Assembly (NCBI GenBank): GCA_003427395.1
Contig: BFEA01000048.1
Location: 4,319,284-4,367,664, forward strand
Source of the DNA: Chara braunii
Lineage: Eukaryota > Streptophyta > Charophyceae > Charales > Characeae
Length of the DNA: 48,381 bases
Reading direction: 5' to 3'
The position numbers and the translations under genes are program-made. How positions within the stretch are numbered: position 1 is the stretch's first letter; each line of letters opens with the position of its first letter. This document shows positions 11,040 through 23,268 of the stretch, piece by piece. The notes beneath the pieces were generated by a model. The model saw only the letters and a program-made list of their open reading frames with translations, was not told where the DNA came from and ran no database searches.

Positions 11040-13686
11040 ATGATGGTAATACTTTCAACAGGTAGATGTTATCGGGCTGATGAAAGTTGGTTGCTTTCTT
11101 TTGTGGGGACCTGCTGCTGAAACGGTGCGAGACCTTCGTGGTGGTGCACAAAATTTCTTGGTGTACAACACGTGTCGACGGTGTCGCTGGAAGGATTCCG
11201 GTGCAATTTTGAGGCATTGAAACCAGTTGGACGAATGCGACCGTTTATTCTTTTAGGATGTCGTGACACAGCGTGTCAGACAGGAAGGTGAGGAGAGGCG
11301 CGTGCTAGTGATGCAATGATTGCAGAAAGCGGTCGACGCATTTAGTTTTGACGCGGGGGAAACGTCATTATTTTTTTTTCCGAAGTATGCGGTGATATCA
11401 GTTTCCACAGTTGGGACCACTCGGTGCTGTGAAAGGTAGTGCGGGACCATTCGAGACGGCGTGCTGCTCTTCCCTTCCGTCGGTGAGCCAAAATAATGTT
11501 ATATTTTAATTATTCATAGATTTACTATTATTAGTCATGTGGTTTCTACTTTTTACAAAAAACATGTATTTGGCTATTTGGGCATGGTTTATGGTGCGCC
11601 GTGTAAGGCGTATTTTGTCGATATCGGACGCCGAGCGAAGGCAGGCACGAAGTGCACTCTGGAACCGTTGGGATCAATGGGACTACTTGGACACACGCTC
11701 GGTGTGGTGATTGTTGGGTTCCGTGGTGTGTGCACTTGGACCGCCATTTTTTTCCTTAGAGTACGCAACACAAGCAGTTTTCATGGTTGGGACCAACGAG
11801 GGATACGTCAGTCATTTGGAGGACTGTGTGACTTGCGATCTCTGTGTATGGAACGTGCAAATTGGAGGTGGATTGAGGATATTGGCTGCCTTGTGACTTA
11901 CCTTGGGACTGCGTTTTTCTTCGGCAGCGCGTATATTTTTATACTTGGTTTTCTTGAGTGAGCCAGGATGCATTCGATACCGTTTCACTCAAGGCCAGTT
12001 AGTGAATTGGTCTCCCCTTCACACCTATTTAAGCCCACACTTTGTTTGACCCTACTTTTCATTCAATATGCAAAGGGAAAATATAGGGTAAAGGATGTGT
12101 AGTCATGCATGTGAAGAATGGGGGTCTAACGAGAGTGTGGGTTGTTCGATTGTTAGACTTGTTGGTTGTTTTCTAGTGCGCAAGTAGGTAAAAAGGTGCT
12201 TGTAAAGGAAGTTGATTGCGCATGTTGGGAATGTTGAAGGAATCGTTCTCTATTTGACCTTCTACTTACATAATACTCAACGAGTGTTGTAAAAGGAACT
12301 TGCAACAATAAAGAACAAAAAAGAAATCGTTCTCTATTTGTCATCTGTTCTATTATGAATGACCGTATTTGTCTATACCCGTCTAAATGACTCCTTCTCT
12401 GCCTCGGTAGAATATATTTCGTCTAAGCTACTTTTGTGAGGGAGGAATGGATTAACGATTCAACCCAGTGTCAAAAAGCTCCCCTCTCTCCAAAAATTAT
12501 TTGGTGCGGGAGTTCGTTGCTTTAGGAGTTGACCCTGTTATCGACCCAGAGTGGGTTGTTCTACGGGGGGATACTTTGTCGATTCGATGAAGATGGTCGG
12601 ACTTCTGAGATCCAAGTCTTGTACTTGGGCGAGGAGGAAAGGTACCTCAAACCACTTCCTAAAAAGTTGGACGTGCAACGACTAAGAGAGGCGTCAATTT
12701 TTCCTTAATCACGAGTAGGAGGGGACTAACTTAGCAACCACACAGGTGGCGGCCTTAGGTGCCACCATGTAATAATACTGGTGCCTCTAGAAACCCAATC
12801 TGATGCAATACTATATTAAAATGAACACACATAGGTGTTAATCTCGTGGATGGGATTCACACCACAAGTAGAGCGGATCAGAGGTGGATAAATCAGATAG
12901 TGACTCTCTTTGCGAAATGACAACATTTTTGATAATGCTTTGAGTGTCATTGTGATGAAGGTGGGTACTTCATCATTTCGAGAAACTGAAAGAGTAATTA
13001 TTGCCTAGGAGGACAAAGCAACAAACAAACTCCTAGTTCACCATTACCTTGGGCAGGTTATATGGGTTACCAAAAAATAGTTGAGCCAAAGGTTGAGAAT
13101 CATATCTTTCATCGATCTCCATTACAACAATAAAATATACTTGCAGATATCATTCATGTCACGGTTGGATGATGTGCCAAAGAACATACCCATACATCAA
13201 GCATTACGATTCTGACGTTGTTTGTTCGTGCGTAATCTGCGTTCGTGACAAGCGACACTTAGGTCTCTTCGATAACGTAGTGGTGAAATGAATGACTTTG
13301 ACACACTATCAAGTCAAGAACCCAATCCTGGTCGACTCCCATATTGGCTAGAATCAAACAAATGAAAATTTCGACTTTCAATTTGGAACCTCAACACCCA
13401 ACTGCTCATTGTGTTTTATCAATATAAATATTTTTATGACTTATAATCTGTCTTGCTCTAAAAACAGTAGAGCAAAAATTCATACATACAAGAAGAATGT
13501 CCAATATTTTTCTCCATAGCGTTTTCTCGAACGCCGCCCGAGTCCATCTTCTACTGACCAAGTCTGGATGTATTGATTTTTTTTTTAGAGTGTTTGTTTT
13601 CACGACAACACCATTTTGCCGATCATTCAAGATGTGCGATAGTCTAGAAGGATATCATTTTGTACATATATATTTATACATATATA

Positions 13687-14397
13687 CAGGGTTGTCGACG
13701 TTCGGGACGGGCCAAACTCCCGAACCCGAATGCCCAAACGTTTCGCACCCCCTCTCGACGCGTTTGTCCGTTCGGCTGAATGCGAAAAAAAAAAAAAAAA
13801 AAAAAATCTAAAAAATCTAAATACGATATATGTTATACAGAAGTATAAACTAAACAACATTTGCCTTGATGTTACATCAAAATACTTTACCAAATTTGAA
13901 ATAAAAATCAAATACTAAAAATAAATAATAAAAATAAAAATTAGAAAAAATAAAACGAGAATGAAATTATTGAGTGGGCGAGCACGTTTTTGACATCGCC
14001 ATCTTTGATGATTTTTTTTTTTTTTTTGCTGTGAAAAATACCATGAAATTTTATATATGTGTATCTTACATAATAGAGAATATACAAATAAAATTTGAAA
14101 AATAACAATTTTTTGCACGCCCCGAAATAAAGGAAAAACAAAAAATGAGTGGGCAAACAAGTTTTGACACCACCATCTTTGCCGATTTTTCATTGTTTTC
14201 TGGCTAAATAGATTGGCTTCAAAATTACGAGGGAGATATCATACATCACAGAGAACTCACATAAAAAGTTTCAGAAAAACATAATGATACTTAGGTGTCA
14301 AAATAATTTTTGCGGGGTCTGAACGACCTTCAGGTTCGGTCCCCGTACGGGGACCCGAATGCCCGAACGTTCAAGGGTTAACTCAGGGGCCTCCGTA
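13687..14397 (+). mobile_element. hAT-like element, CGAACG subfamily, right end lost
   Basis: It starts CAGGGTTGTCGACG and follows the same order as 4560-5319: CGAACC words, poly-A (13785-13806), core, and two GACACCGCCATCTTT-type motifs. It breaks off after CCTCCGTAA, so the terminal CGTACGGGCTGGTGACC is missing. CATATATA stands before the element and again at 14411, but the local AT repeat makes this weak as a target duplication. Confidence 0.75.
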
Positions 14398-14710
14398 ATT
14401 ATTATATATACATATATATTCCTACTAAATTGAATTTTATCGTGATACCTCTTTTTTTATAAATTGTGTATACGGGACTAGGATTATCTACAGGTTTCAT
14501 GATTGGTTTAGACCGTCCTAATCGAACGGCGTGCGTTTTGAAACTAGGAGATCAACGCCCTCTGGAACGAACGACGTCTGGGTTCAGACAGCGTTTTAAC
14601 CAAACGTACCTATACTACAGCGAGGAGAGCAAAAACACCTTCGGTTGACATTCCTCTGTGATTGCATATAAAAAGTTTAGTACGTGGGTCAGTAGCTCGG
14701 TAGGAATACG

Positions 14711-14735
14711 CCCCTAAGGGTGGTGACAACCCCTT
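14711..14735 (+). other. Short block fully conserved between the two long repeats
   Basis: Twenty-five bases containing CCTAAGGGTGGTGACAAC are identical to 24899-24923, although the surroundings differ greatly. The block is partly self-complementary (AAGGG with CCCTT). Function unknown. Confidence 0.6.
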
Positions 14736-15362
14736 CGGAAAGGTAAGTCGTGCCTAGCAGAATCTAATATGTCGTAGGGGACCGTGAAAAATACAGTTCT
14801 CGCACTCGACTAGAGCGGCAAGTAAACAATGACGTTGCGACCGTCTCGACGATTCACGATATTATTTACACACTGTTTCAAAGTTTTCTTCTTTTATTTT
14901 TTGTAACTCCTGCGTGACGTAGCAGGGAGGGTTCTCGCCTTCTGCGAAAAAGAATCAGGAGCCGATGCGATCAACATCGTGAGCTGAAAACCAACAATTT
15001 TAATATTTAACATATGATACGACAATGAACAATGCGTCGATGTTGAAGTGAGGGATATCTGCAAGATCCCACAGAAATGGTTTGCAATGCATTTAAAGGT
15101 TTATAACGTATTGCACGCCTTATCATCACTAATAAATTTCTTGTCATATATGCTAATCATGAAACATATGTTTTCTACGTATATTTTCAAACCCAATTTT
15201 TGACTTCGAATGTTGTTAAAAATCCTCGACTATTATTAACTTCGGTTCTCAAAGATGTATTTTTGTCCCTTCTGAAAAATTGTGATGACACCCTATCATA
15301 TATCATGTTTTTTTAATAATAAATCCACGTATTAGTAAAGGGTTGTATCGATCATATGAAAG

Positions 15363-15494
15363 CAAAGGCGCTCGACGTTTTTCGAACTCCATTTTATGCT
15401 TTTTTTGGTAAGGGGTGAATTACTCAATGCAAAGGCGCTCAACGTTTCGAGCTTCATTTGATTGTTATTTTTGATAAGGGGTGAACTACTCATG
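15363..15494 (+). repeat. Two-copy tandem repeat
   Basis: A unit of about 66 bases, beginning GCAAAGGCGCTC and ending AAGGGGTGAA.TACTCA, occurs twice head to tail. Confidence 0.8.
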
Positions 15495-15511
15495 ACATAT
15501 ATCCTTACAAC

Positions 15512-16159
15512 CAGGGTTACCAGCCCATACGTACGGAGACCCCTAAGCCGACTCCGTATGTACGGGCATTCGGAGTCCCGTACGGGGTCCGAACCCGACG
15601 GCGTTCGGCCCCCGCCAAAAATTATTTAGGGGCCTAAAAATATATAGATTTTGTTTCTGTAAGTTCTCTATGATTTGACATACATGTCTATAAAATTTGA
15701 AGTCATTTTGCTAAGCCAAACAAAAATAAAAAATGGCCAAAGATAGCGGTGTCAAAACGTGCTCGCCCACTAACTGTTTCATTTTTTTTCCATTTTTTAC
15801 TTATTGTTTTCAGTTTATTGCGGGGCCTAAAAAAAAACCTTATTATTTTTTGAAACTTTTTTAATGAGTTTTGTATTATGCGAATTGTATCTCTGTAAAA
15901 TTTTGGGGCATTTGGATGTTCGAAAAAACAATAAAATCGCCAAAGATGGCGGTGTCCAAAACGTGCTCGTTCACTCACTAATTTTAATTCTCTTTTCATT
16001 TATTTTTTAATTTTTATTACTAGTTTTATTTTTTGTATTATATTTTTATTTCAAATTTGGTAAGTAATTCGGATGTTATGCTCAAACAAATGTTGTTTAT
16101 TTTATTTTTCTTCATAACAAATTTTATTTTTCAGATTTTTAATTTTTTTTTTTTTTTTN

Positions 16160-16220
<61 letters not shown>

Positions 16221-16300
16221 GTGGGTTGTGTTCGACCCGAACGACCGAATGCATCCCCAAGGGTTCCCCGTTCGGCCCGTCCCGAACGTTGGTTACCTTG
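15512..16300 (-). mobile_element. hAT-like element, CGAACG/CGTACG subfamily, inverted
   Basis: A 789-base element in reverse orientation relative to 4560-5319. Ends are CAGGGTTACCAGCC and, reverse-complemented, CAAGGTAACCAACG. Target duplications are CTTACAAC (15504-15511) and TTTACAAC (16301-16308), 7 of 8. The core lies at 16066-16130 and a poly-T tract with one N at 16143-16219. Two internal GCCAAAGAT.GCGGTGTC motifs are present. Confidence 0.88.
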
Positions 16301-16308
16301 TTTACAAC

Positions 16309-17843
16309 ACCATTTTTTAGTTTGTATGGAAAAAAAGAAGCACCTGCGATTTTGCGTTAATTATATTAAATTCAATGTGTAAACAATTAAAATTTTTGTC
16401 ATTTTTCCTGATCATCGATAACTTACTCAAGCATTTGATAGTTGCTCATTATTCGAAGTTGACTTAACATGAGATTTATTCAGCCACAAGACTCATGAAT
16501 GTGTATGTTTGAAATATGGTACGAGACAATAATTAGGTTGACATGCCCATTAGCCTACAAATGCCTCACTAATCTTTGGAGCTGCGATGACGAGTATTGT
16601 TTGCATATTAAACCACTATGTCCTCGTCCATCTAGATATATTATGATATACTAACGATTCTTAAATGAACAGTATAAGCGGTGTTAGAGTGATCTCGTTA
16701 GACAAAAAAACATGACAAATGTAAGTTTCTATCGTAAGAGATGAAGTACTATATATTATAGGGCTGGACCAACCGACAACCAACGGTCGCCACCCTAACT
16801 GAAAATGTGGTCGTACCTCACCGGAGGCAAGCTTTTGGGTGTCGAGGGAGCAGGTGGTTTAAAACATCCAAAAACTCAAGGACAGGATTCAAGCCACTAG
16901 CCTGCATCCCCCAATGTTATTAGTGTGTACTTTTTTTTTTCTTTTATGAAAAAATGTTTATAAAACTTGTTATCATTCATGAGCACCCAAAGATTTACTA
17001 GCACTTCACACAACTTTAATACAAGGACCTACCATTTGATTTCATAAATGATACCTGAATAATGTTTTTGGCCCTTAAGGTCACTTGAACTACATGACAT
17101 ACACATCTTCAACTGTACCTTGACCACAAAGGTCATCATCGATGCACCTAACTAAAACAGGCGGACCATGTTTGAGCAGCGTGACAAAGAAACTTTTATC
17201 TGGTTGAATACTCTAATAAAAAATTTTCCTTGGATACTGAGTCGATAATGCAAGCGAAAAGTTATTGAAAATTTTTCTCAACGAACATGAAACTTCATTT
17301 TTTTTAGGAGTTACCAACTACAATCCACACCTCTTCTACAAGACACAAAACACGGGTGACAAAATTATTGCGTATTGAATGACCTGCATGTATTTGTTTG
17401 ACTTCAGCCTTAGGCATCCATTCGACATATAGGAAATAACTTAAGGATGCTCATTACAAGAAACCAGAACTTTGTGCAAATGTTTACCACATATTTTCAA
17501 TTAAGAATCATCAACGATATCATCTTGCTAGATGACACTTGTCCAAACCCAAATTCTGAAGGACTTCCGCACAATGGCCATCACCCACTTCCCTCTCTTC
17601 ATATTGTCAGATTCAGAATGACTCCCCTCTTCGACACTCGCACAATTACTATGTATTTTTATATCCTTGTAGATCACTATGCCAGGCAAATCCAAGTGTA
17701 TTGACTGAAGTCACAATCTGTCGTAGCGACGCAAGCCCCAAAACGATCCTTCGTACGAAGAATTGCATGCACTTCCAATTCAACCTCAACTCTCTGAGTC
17801 AATTGTTCCTCTCACGCGAGCGCACAAGCACACATACACACAA

Positions 17844-17848
<5 letters not shown>
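16309..17848. other. Unassigned sequence, possible internal part of the retroelement
   Basis: No gene is recognised. If the flanking long repeats are LTRs, this is where gag-pol should be, but no protease, reverse transcriptase or RNase H motif is visible, so most of the coding region would be deleted or decayed. Confidence 0.35.
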
Positions 17849-17903
<55 letters not shown>

Positions 17904-17904
17904 N

Positions 17905-17959
<55 letters not shown>
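17849..17959 (+). repeat. (GA)n microsatellite with one N
   Basis: A pure GA run of about 110 bases with an unresolved base at 17904. Length is probably collapsed or uncertain in the assembly. Confidence 0.95.
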
Positions 17960-17963
<4 letters not shown>

Positions 17964-18900
17964 ATGAAAGGAAATCGATCTCGTCATGACGACTTATTGA
18001 CCATTGTTCATTGTTTGACAAAGTACACACCGTTTTTTCCCTCTTGTTTCTATCCGTGCCAATAATTGACCTGAGTCATACCGAAGGTTTACCAATTTGA
18101 GGATTTTCCTCCAGACATTGTGTGTCGTTACAACACCCGGTTTCACTCGGTTTATATCCGACTACTAGACCATATTCATACTATGCAAATCAGGTTGCGA
18201 AAAAGGAAAGAAACTGATCTCCTCATGACGACTTATTGACCATGGTTAATTGTTTGATGAAGTATACACCATTCTTGCCCTCTTGGCTCTATCCGTACCA
18301 ATAATTGACCTTAGCCATACCGAAGGTTTACCAATTTGAGGATTTTCCTCCAGACATTGTATGTCGTTACGACACTCGGTTTCACCCGGTTTCTATCCGA
18401 CTAGACCATGTTCATGGTATGCAAATCAGGCTGCGAAAGCAATTTTTCAAACTCTGATTTTTTTGCACCAGCGAGGGAAGAGTGTCTATCCGATATTGTC
18501 GTTGCTTACAACACATCAGTCTACCTTACCATTGGCATGACACCATTTGAGTTTGGGCATGGAGTACCACCTGACACCCTACATATTACCTAATTCCTCG
18601 CCATTGGCCTACAAGTTGCACAAATTGCTTATCAAAGATCGGGATAGGATGACTTGCTCGCGCATGCAGCAATAGGCAAAACCACGATACTTACCTTGCC
18701 CCTTTGATACAAATTTTGTTACGGTTTTGACATACATCACTTTGGTGTAGGCTGCAAAATCTTCCCTCCCATTTGGTTGAAACCGTTTCATATTTCGGAT
18801 CCTTTAGAGGATCAACTCGATCTCCACACTCCTTTTCCTATGGATCCAATGTTTAACTCCTGAGTTGACTATCTTAATGTTCAGAGGGACTCGTTTTCGA
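17964..18900 (+). pseudogene. Decayed Ty3/gypsy integrase, internally duplicated
   Basis: Fragments of a retrotransposon integrase in broken frames. DDLLTIVHCLTKYTPFFP resembles the DxxxVVVDRLTKYAHFIP core start. VYQFEDFPPDIVCRYDTRF resembles the LHGLPxxIVSDRDxRF segment. YNTSVYLTIGMTPFEFGHG matches the AYNxSxHxSTGxTPFxxxxG motif. LLIKDRDRM matches the C-terminal part. A 237-base unit is duplicated (17964-18200 and 18201-18438). Catalytic residues cannot be assigned because of stops and frameshifts. No reverse transcriptase seen nearby. Confidence 0.75.
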
Positions 18901-18981
18901 ACTGTCATTTACAGAGCCTCCTTTTATGAACGGTCTTCATAGATCTGGGAGATCTTTGCACATCACCATAACAGTAACAAG

Positions 18982-19395
18982 CAGGGTTACCAACTGGGTC
19001 GCCTTGATTGCCTCAGATTGGCCTGGATGGCCTGGCCGCGCAAGGTCCAGGCGAAGTTCCAATCAACGTCCCAGGCAATCCCCTCACAAAAAAAAAAAAA
19101 AAAAAAAGGAAAATTACGTCCTGACAGTCATGTAGAATTACAAACCAAACAACTTTCAACTGAGGTTTCACTCCAAAATTGGTTACAAGATCAAAGAATA
19201 AAAATAAAAACAAAATACTAAATTATATCATTATGATACCTCTTTAAGCCCCTCTGAGCCCTTTTGAACCCTATTTATACCCATAGACCAAGGCTGGTAC
19301 CCGGATGGACCAGGGACCCCTCTTCCGACTGGGAGCCTCTTAGTTGGACCGGCCGGTGGGTTGGCCCGGTTGGCTCCCAGTTGCCCCTAATGCAT
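18982..19395 (+). mobile_element. Core-bearing element with GGCCTGGCC-type ends
   Basis: The left end CAGGGTTACCAAC fits the family terminus. A GC-rich part (GGCCTGGATGGCCTGGCC), poly-A (19087-19107) and the shared core in reverse (19140-19195) follow, then CCTCTTTAAGCCCCTCTGAG and GC-rich sequence with CCGGCCGG. The right terminus is not clear; GGCTGGTACCC at about 19294 or sequence near 19395 are candidates. Confidence 0.6.
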
Positions 19396-20224
19396 TTTTG
19401 CTGTGGGCCAATTTTTTTCTTCTTCAAAGGGTCGGGTGCACTTGCATGACCTCCCGCAGTCTGTCGCCGCTACACTTGTGGAAAACTGGGGCCGACAGAC
19501 TCTTCTTTTCAGACATAAAGAGGCGGCCAATCTTGGCTGCAGATCGCCGCAAATCGTTGCAAATCAGCGACAAAGATCAGCCGCCTCTTTAGTTGAATCG
19601 GGCGGTACATCGAACACATCGTCTCATTTTAAATTCACAACGGGGTGTAGAACACATCACACGTCCAACCCCCTCAAACCAGCTCGAGACCACCTTGACA
19701 AGGGTATTTGCCGGGGATTTTTTAACGCCGGACATTGTCTGACCTCTCTGTTGAATTGAAGGACTTGATGAGACTTACGTTTGCCAAAAGTTTATTCAGA
19801 TCCGACCTATGACTGAGAAACTAAAAATTTTCGAGTTTTAGCCCGGACTCTTGCAGCGTCCGAGAGTAACGACAATAGCTGGCAGTGCTTCGTTTTTGTC
19901 GAAGCCGCAGAAGAGCGCGAACATGGAAATGCTAAAGTTTAGACCTATTCTACCTAATATAATATCGCAGCCGCGCAATTCACAGCCTAAGTAGGCTAAA
20001 TGGGGAGTCGTGCCGAATATGGGAGGTCGCTCAGGCTATTGACAGATAGTCGGTCGTGGAAAAGGGTGGGAACAAACCGATGTCGAGGCCTGCCCAGTTA
20101 GGTAACCAATCAAGTCGTCGTCACGTGGTTAACCGACGGCGCAGGGCTAACAAGCGAGCCTTGTTAGGCCTCAAGTAGACAAGGTCTGCAGGGCCTGCAA
20201 GGCCACCGACAGGGAGAATAACAA

Positions 20225-20520
20225 CTAGGCAAGCTCTTCTTAAAGAAGAGCTGCTCCTATCATTGTCGTGATAGGAGCTAGCCCAATAGGTTACGACGCC
20301 AAACTTTCGCCCAACGGATCCTGGGATCAAGTCTGGCTGCACGCATCCTACTGGGCCAGCTCCTTCTAGAGCAGACCATTGAGTGAGGGCAGTTGGGCAG
20401 CGTGGCCGATTTCGCCCGTGCGATCTTCGAGAGCGCACGACTGAAATCAGCCACGCCGAGATTGCATGGCCCCTGTGTAAGGATGACACGTATAGATGGA
20501 GAAATAATCCAAAAAAAATA
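20225..20520 (+). ncRNA. U6-snRNA-like tail fused to hairpin-rich sequence, copy A
   Basis: Positions 20461-20512 read TTGCATGGCCCCTGTGTAAG then GATGACACG and GAGAAAT..TCCAAA, clearly the U6 3' half. Upstream are three hairpins: AGCTCTTC/GAAGAGCT (about 20230-20250), CTCCTATCA/TGATAGGAG (about 20252-20276) and a 23-base imperfect stem starting GCGTGGCCGATTTC, closing at CAGCCACGC (20399-20456). No U6 5' half or ACAGAGA box is present. Confidence 0.55.
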
Positions 20521-20547
20521 TTAAAAAAATAAACGGTGCTTGAGGAC

Positions 20548-20612
20548 TCGAACCTTGGCCTGCAGCTGAATAGCCACGATATAACCGTTGGCTTTAAACC
20601 AACGGGGAAAAA
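20548..20612 (-). mobile_element. tRNA-like remnant next to the U6-like tail
   Basis: On the minus strand AAGGTTCGAGTCC is a good B box, preceded by GTTGGTTTAAAGCC. No full cloverleaf. It matches the site at 7540-7600. Confidence 0.35.
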
Positions 20613-21144
20613 AAAACAAAACTAAAGCTTAGTCATGAACGACGCACCAGATGGCGCACTGCGAAGTAATTGGGACATTTAAGATCCCAGTAGCTCTAAC
20701 GGTATCCGTTCTGAACGGGCGACCGTTTTTATGGTAAGTTTTTTGTTTTTTGTTTTTGTCCTTTTTAGATTTTTTTAATTTTTAGATTTGCTTTATTTTT
20801 TTTACAAATTTTATTGTTTTTTTTTAATTTTTATTAAAATTAATAAGTGCGCATTCGTTTTTAACGAACGGGCTGTCACTTTAGTTTAGGATGAGGAAAA
20901 TCGAACAAATCGGCCACCATAAGGCGGCCACGTTCTTAGTGCGGGTTGAAACCTTGTACTTGAGTTACGAGGGACTCTCTCAACGCTTTGTGATAGTTTC
21001 CAACTGCGAGGGATGGGCGAGTCATTTTCTGGTGGTCGAACGAACATTATTGCGGCACCGTTTGGACCTCTACTCGTTTCCCCCTTAGGGTTTTTTCGAT
21101 AGTTCGCTGACCACTTACAACGGTCTCGACTGTTGGGAGAGAAA

Positions 21145-21148
<4 letters not shown>

Positions 21149-21231
<83 letters not shown>

Positions 21232-21232
21232 N

Positions 21233-21322
<90 letters not shown>
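21149..21322 (+). repeat. (GA)n microsatellite with one N
   Basis: About 170 bases of GA with an unresolved base at 21232. Confidence 0.95.
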
Positions 21323-22861
21323 GATGAAAAGTCGCCAACCTGGCGGCTGACTTCACGTGACTTTCATGATAGGGACTTACTCTCCCCAAAAGGCAGCAAT
21401 GGCGCCCGTTACATCGGAAGACCACACTAGAAAGGTAAGTTGATTTTTTTGTTTTGTTTGCTCTTTAGATTTTCTTTAGACTTTTTTTCTTTTATTTTTG
21501 TTTTCTTCTATTTCGTATGGTATTTTCCCATCAGCTCGTCGTGACATCCGTTTTCCTGTGCCCGTTGGTTGTCGAAAACGGGCAGCAAAGTTTAAGTGTG
21601 CCCAAACCTGGCGCCGTAAGGCATCTAGGTGCAGACACGAGTTGGAAAGGGGTAAAAGACCTTGTTGAACTTGACTCCAGTTCGGCTAAGTGAAGTGACT
21701 GAGGGACTGACCGTTCGAGCTGCCCTCACATAAAAAAACGAGGGGTAAAAAGAAAAAGAAAAGGGAAGAAAAGGAAAACGGCCGCGAATATAATCACGGT
21801 CGTGGAACAGGTGCAGCCCCAAAACATTTTAGGAGGTGATGAGACTGCACTTGTTCGTTTTAAGCAAGCAGCAGTGAAGTGGCTGAGTACAACCATTTAC
21901 ATGAGTATCGGGCCTGGGAAAATGGCCAGATACTTCTGGGGGTTCATGACCTTGGTTCCCCAAGGGGAAAACCAAGGCATCTAACTCCTGGCCGTTGATT
22001 TAGATTGAGGGTCATGAGCACCCACGAATTTGTTTGACTGTGGGCAAAACAGCTGCCCACATGCCTTCAACTGGCTATAAAATCCAGCACTTCACCCAAC
22101 AACCTCATATTTGTGGCATTGCTGCTGGGACATGTAGTTGTGTGAATGATGGCTTGCTGCTACATGCCGTTGTAGAGGGGAGGTGCTGCTGGTGGAGGTG
22201 TTGGAAGTCTGCGGGAGTAGTTGGGGGAAAGACGGGCAACAGCCATAGCAGAGGCTGGGAGCTCACTACCTCACCTCTGCATAGGTACCGCTGCTGGTGG
22301 GCTGCGTCAGGGTCCGGATGGTGCATCAAGCGACAACTTTTCTAGTGAGTTTGGGCTGCCGGACTGTCGCCGTCGTATCAAGACCTTTCTAAGAGAAGGT
22401 GCTGCAGGATTGGTTGCACGACACTGAAGTTTTTTTTACTGTGACTGAGGGGAGGTGTTGTCCGTTTGGCGGCATGACAACGACGACGTATTCAGGGGCC
22501 AGTTACGCTGCAGAAATTACGACGCGGCCACACATGAATTTCCAGGAGGAGGTGCTGCCCGACAACAACAACATTATTTTTGGTGCGGTTATGGTGTTCG
22601 GTCACAGCACGTCAACGACATTATTGTGACGGAAAATGCTGAGGATCTTTTGCGTCATAGTCGAGATGTTTTTTTTGTTTGCGATCTGCCGGTGATGGTG
22701 CGGGGCAACCATGATACCGGCTGATGGCATGACGAGTGGTGGTCCGCCGTTATGTGTTTTGTAGCACTGATGCATATTTGGAACTGTGCAGTGGTGCGGG
22801 GACCGGCGGCATGAAGAGATTGCAGAGTAAATGCATGCAGCAATGTTTGTCAAATTCTTAA

Positions 22862-23268
22862 TTTCCAGATTTGATAAGTTCTCATCTAAATATGAGCTTT
22901 CCCTTCCAACTACATCTATATGTTCAAGATGGAATGAACGTCTGGACGAGTTTATGAAATCCTTTAATTAACTTTTTACTCTACTATAATAAATATCTTC
23001 CAGTTTAGATTTGATTAACCTATTTATGACTGAAAATCCTTACTTAGAATGACAGTCCAATTAAAATATTTCATGAACTTATCCAGACTTTCATTCCATT
23101 TCTAATATGCAGTCGAAATAAGAAGGAATACCCTATTTTTGGAATGAAAGTTTGCAAGTAAGATGAAATTTTTTAAAATTGGAGTGACATTTTTTAAAGT
23201 GAAATGAAAATTTAAAATTTAGATCGTAATTTTATTATAGAATGATTATTTAATGCTGAGAATTATTT
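22862..23268. mobile_element. Fold-back element, copy 2
   Basis: Closely matches 6100-6530 in direct orientation with the same inverted-repeat plan (GTCTGGACGAGTTTATGAAA against TTTCATGAACTTATCCAGAC). It interrupts copy A of the long repeat. Confidence 0.78.

Larger units (their letters stand above)
6690..15010 (+). repeat. Long diverged direct repeat, copy B (possible 5' LTR)
   Basis: Segments here align in the same order and orientation to 19690-25165. Correspondences are 6690-8035 with 19690-21560, about 9180-9330 with 21950-22100, 11930-12240 with 23660-23930, 12345-12715 with 24080-24405, 13180-13330 with 24400-24520, and 14460-15010 with 24600-25165. This copy is longer because it hosts two nested hAT-like elements (9987-11039 and 13687-14397). 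TATA-like sites recur at matching places (CAGTATAAAAG near 9300 and TATACTAC near 14610). Divergence is high. Reading the pair as LTRs is inference. Confidence 0.65.

Noticed and set aside
11539-11961. 140-codon plus-strand frame
   Set aside because: It falls in copy B of the long repeat and the aligned part of copy A does not keep the frame, so it is probably chance.
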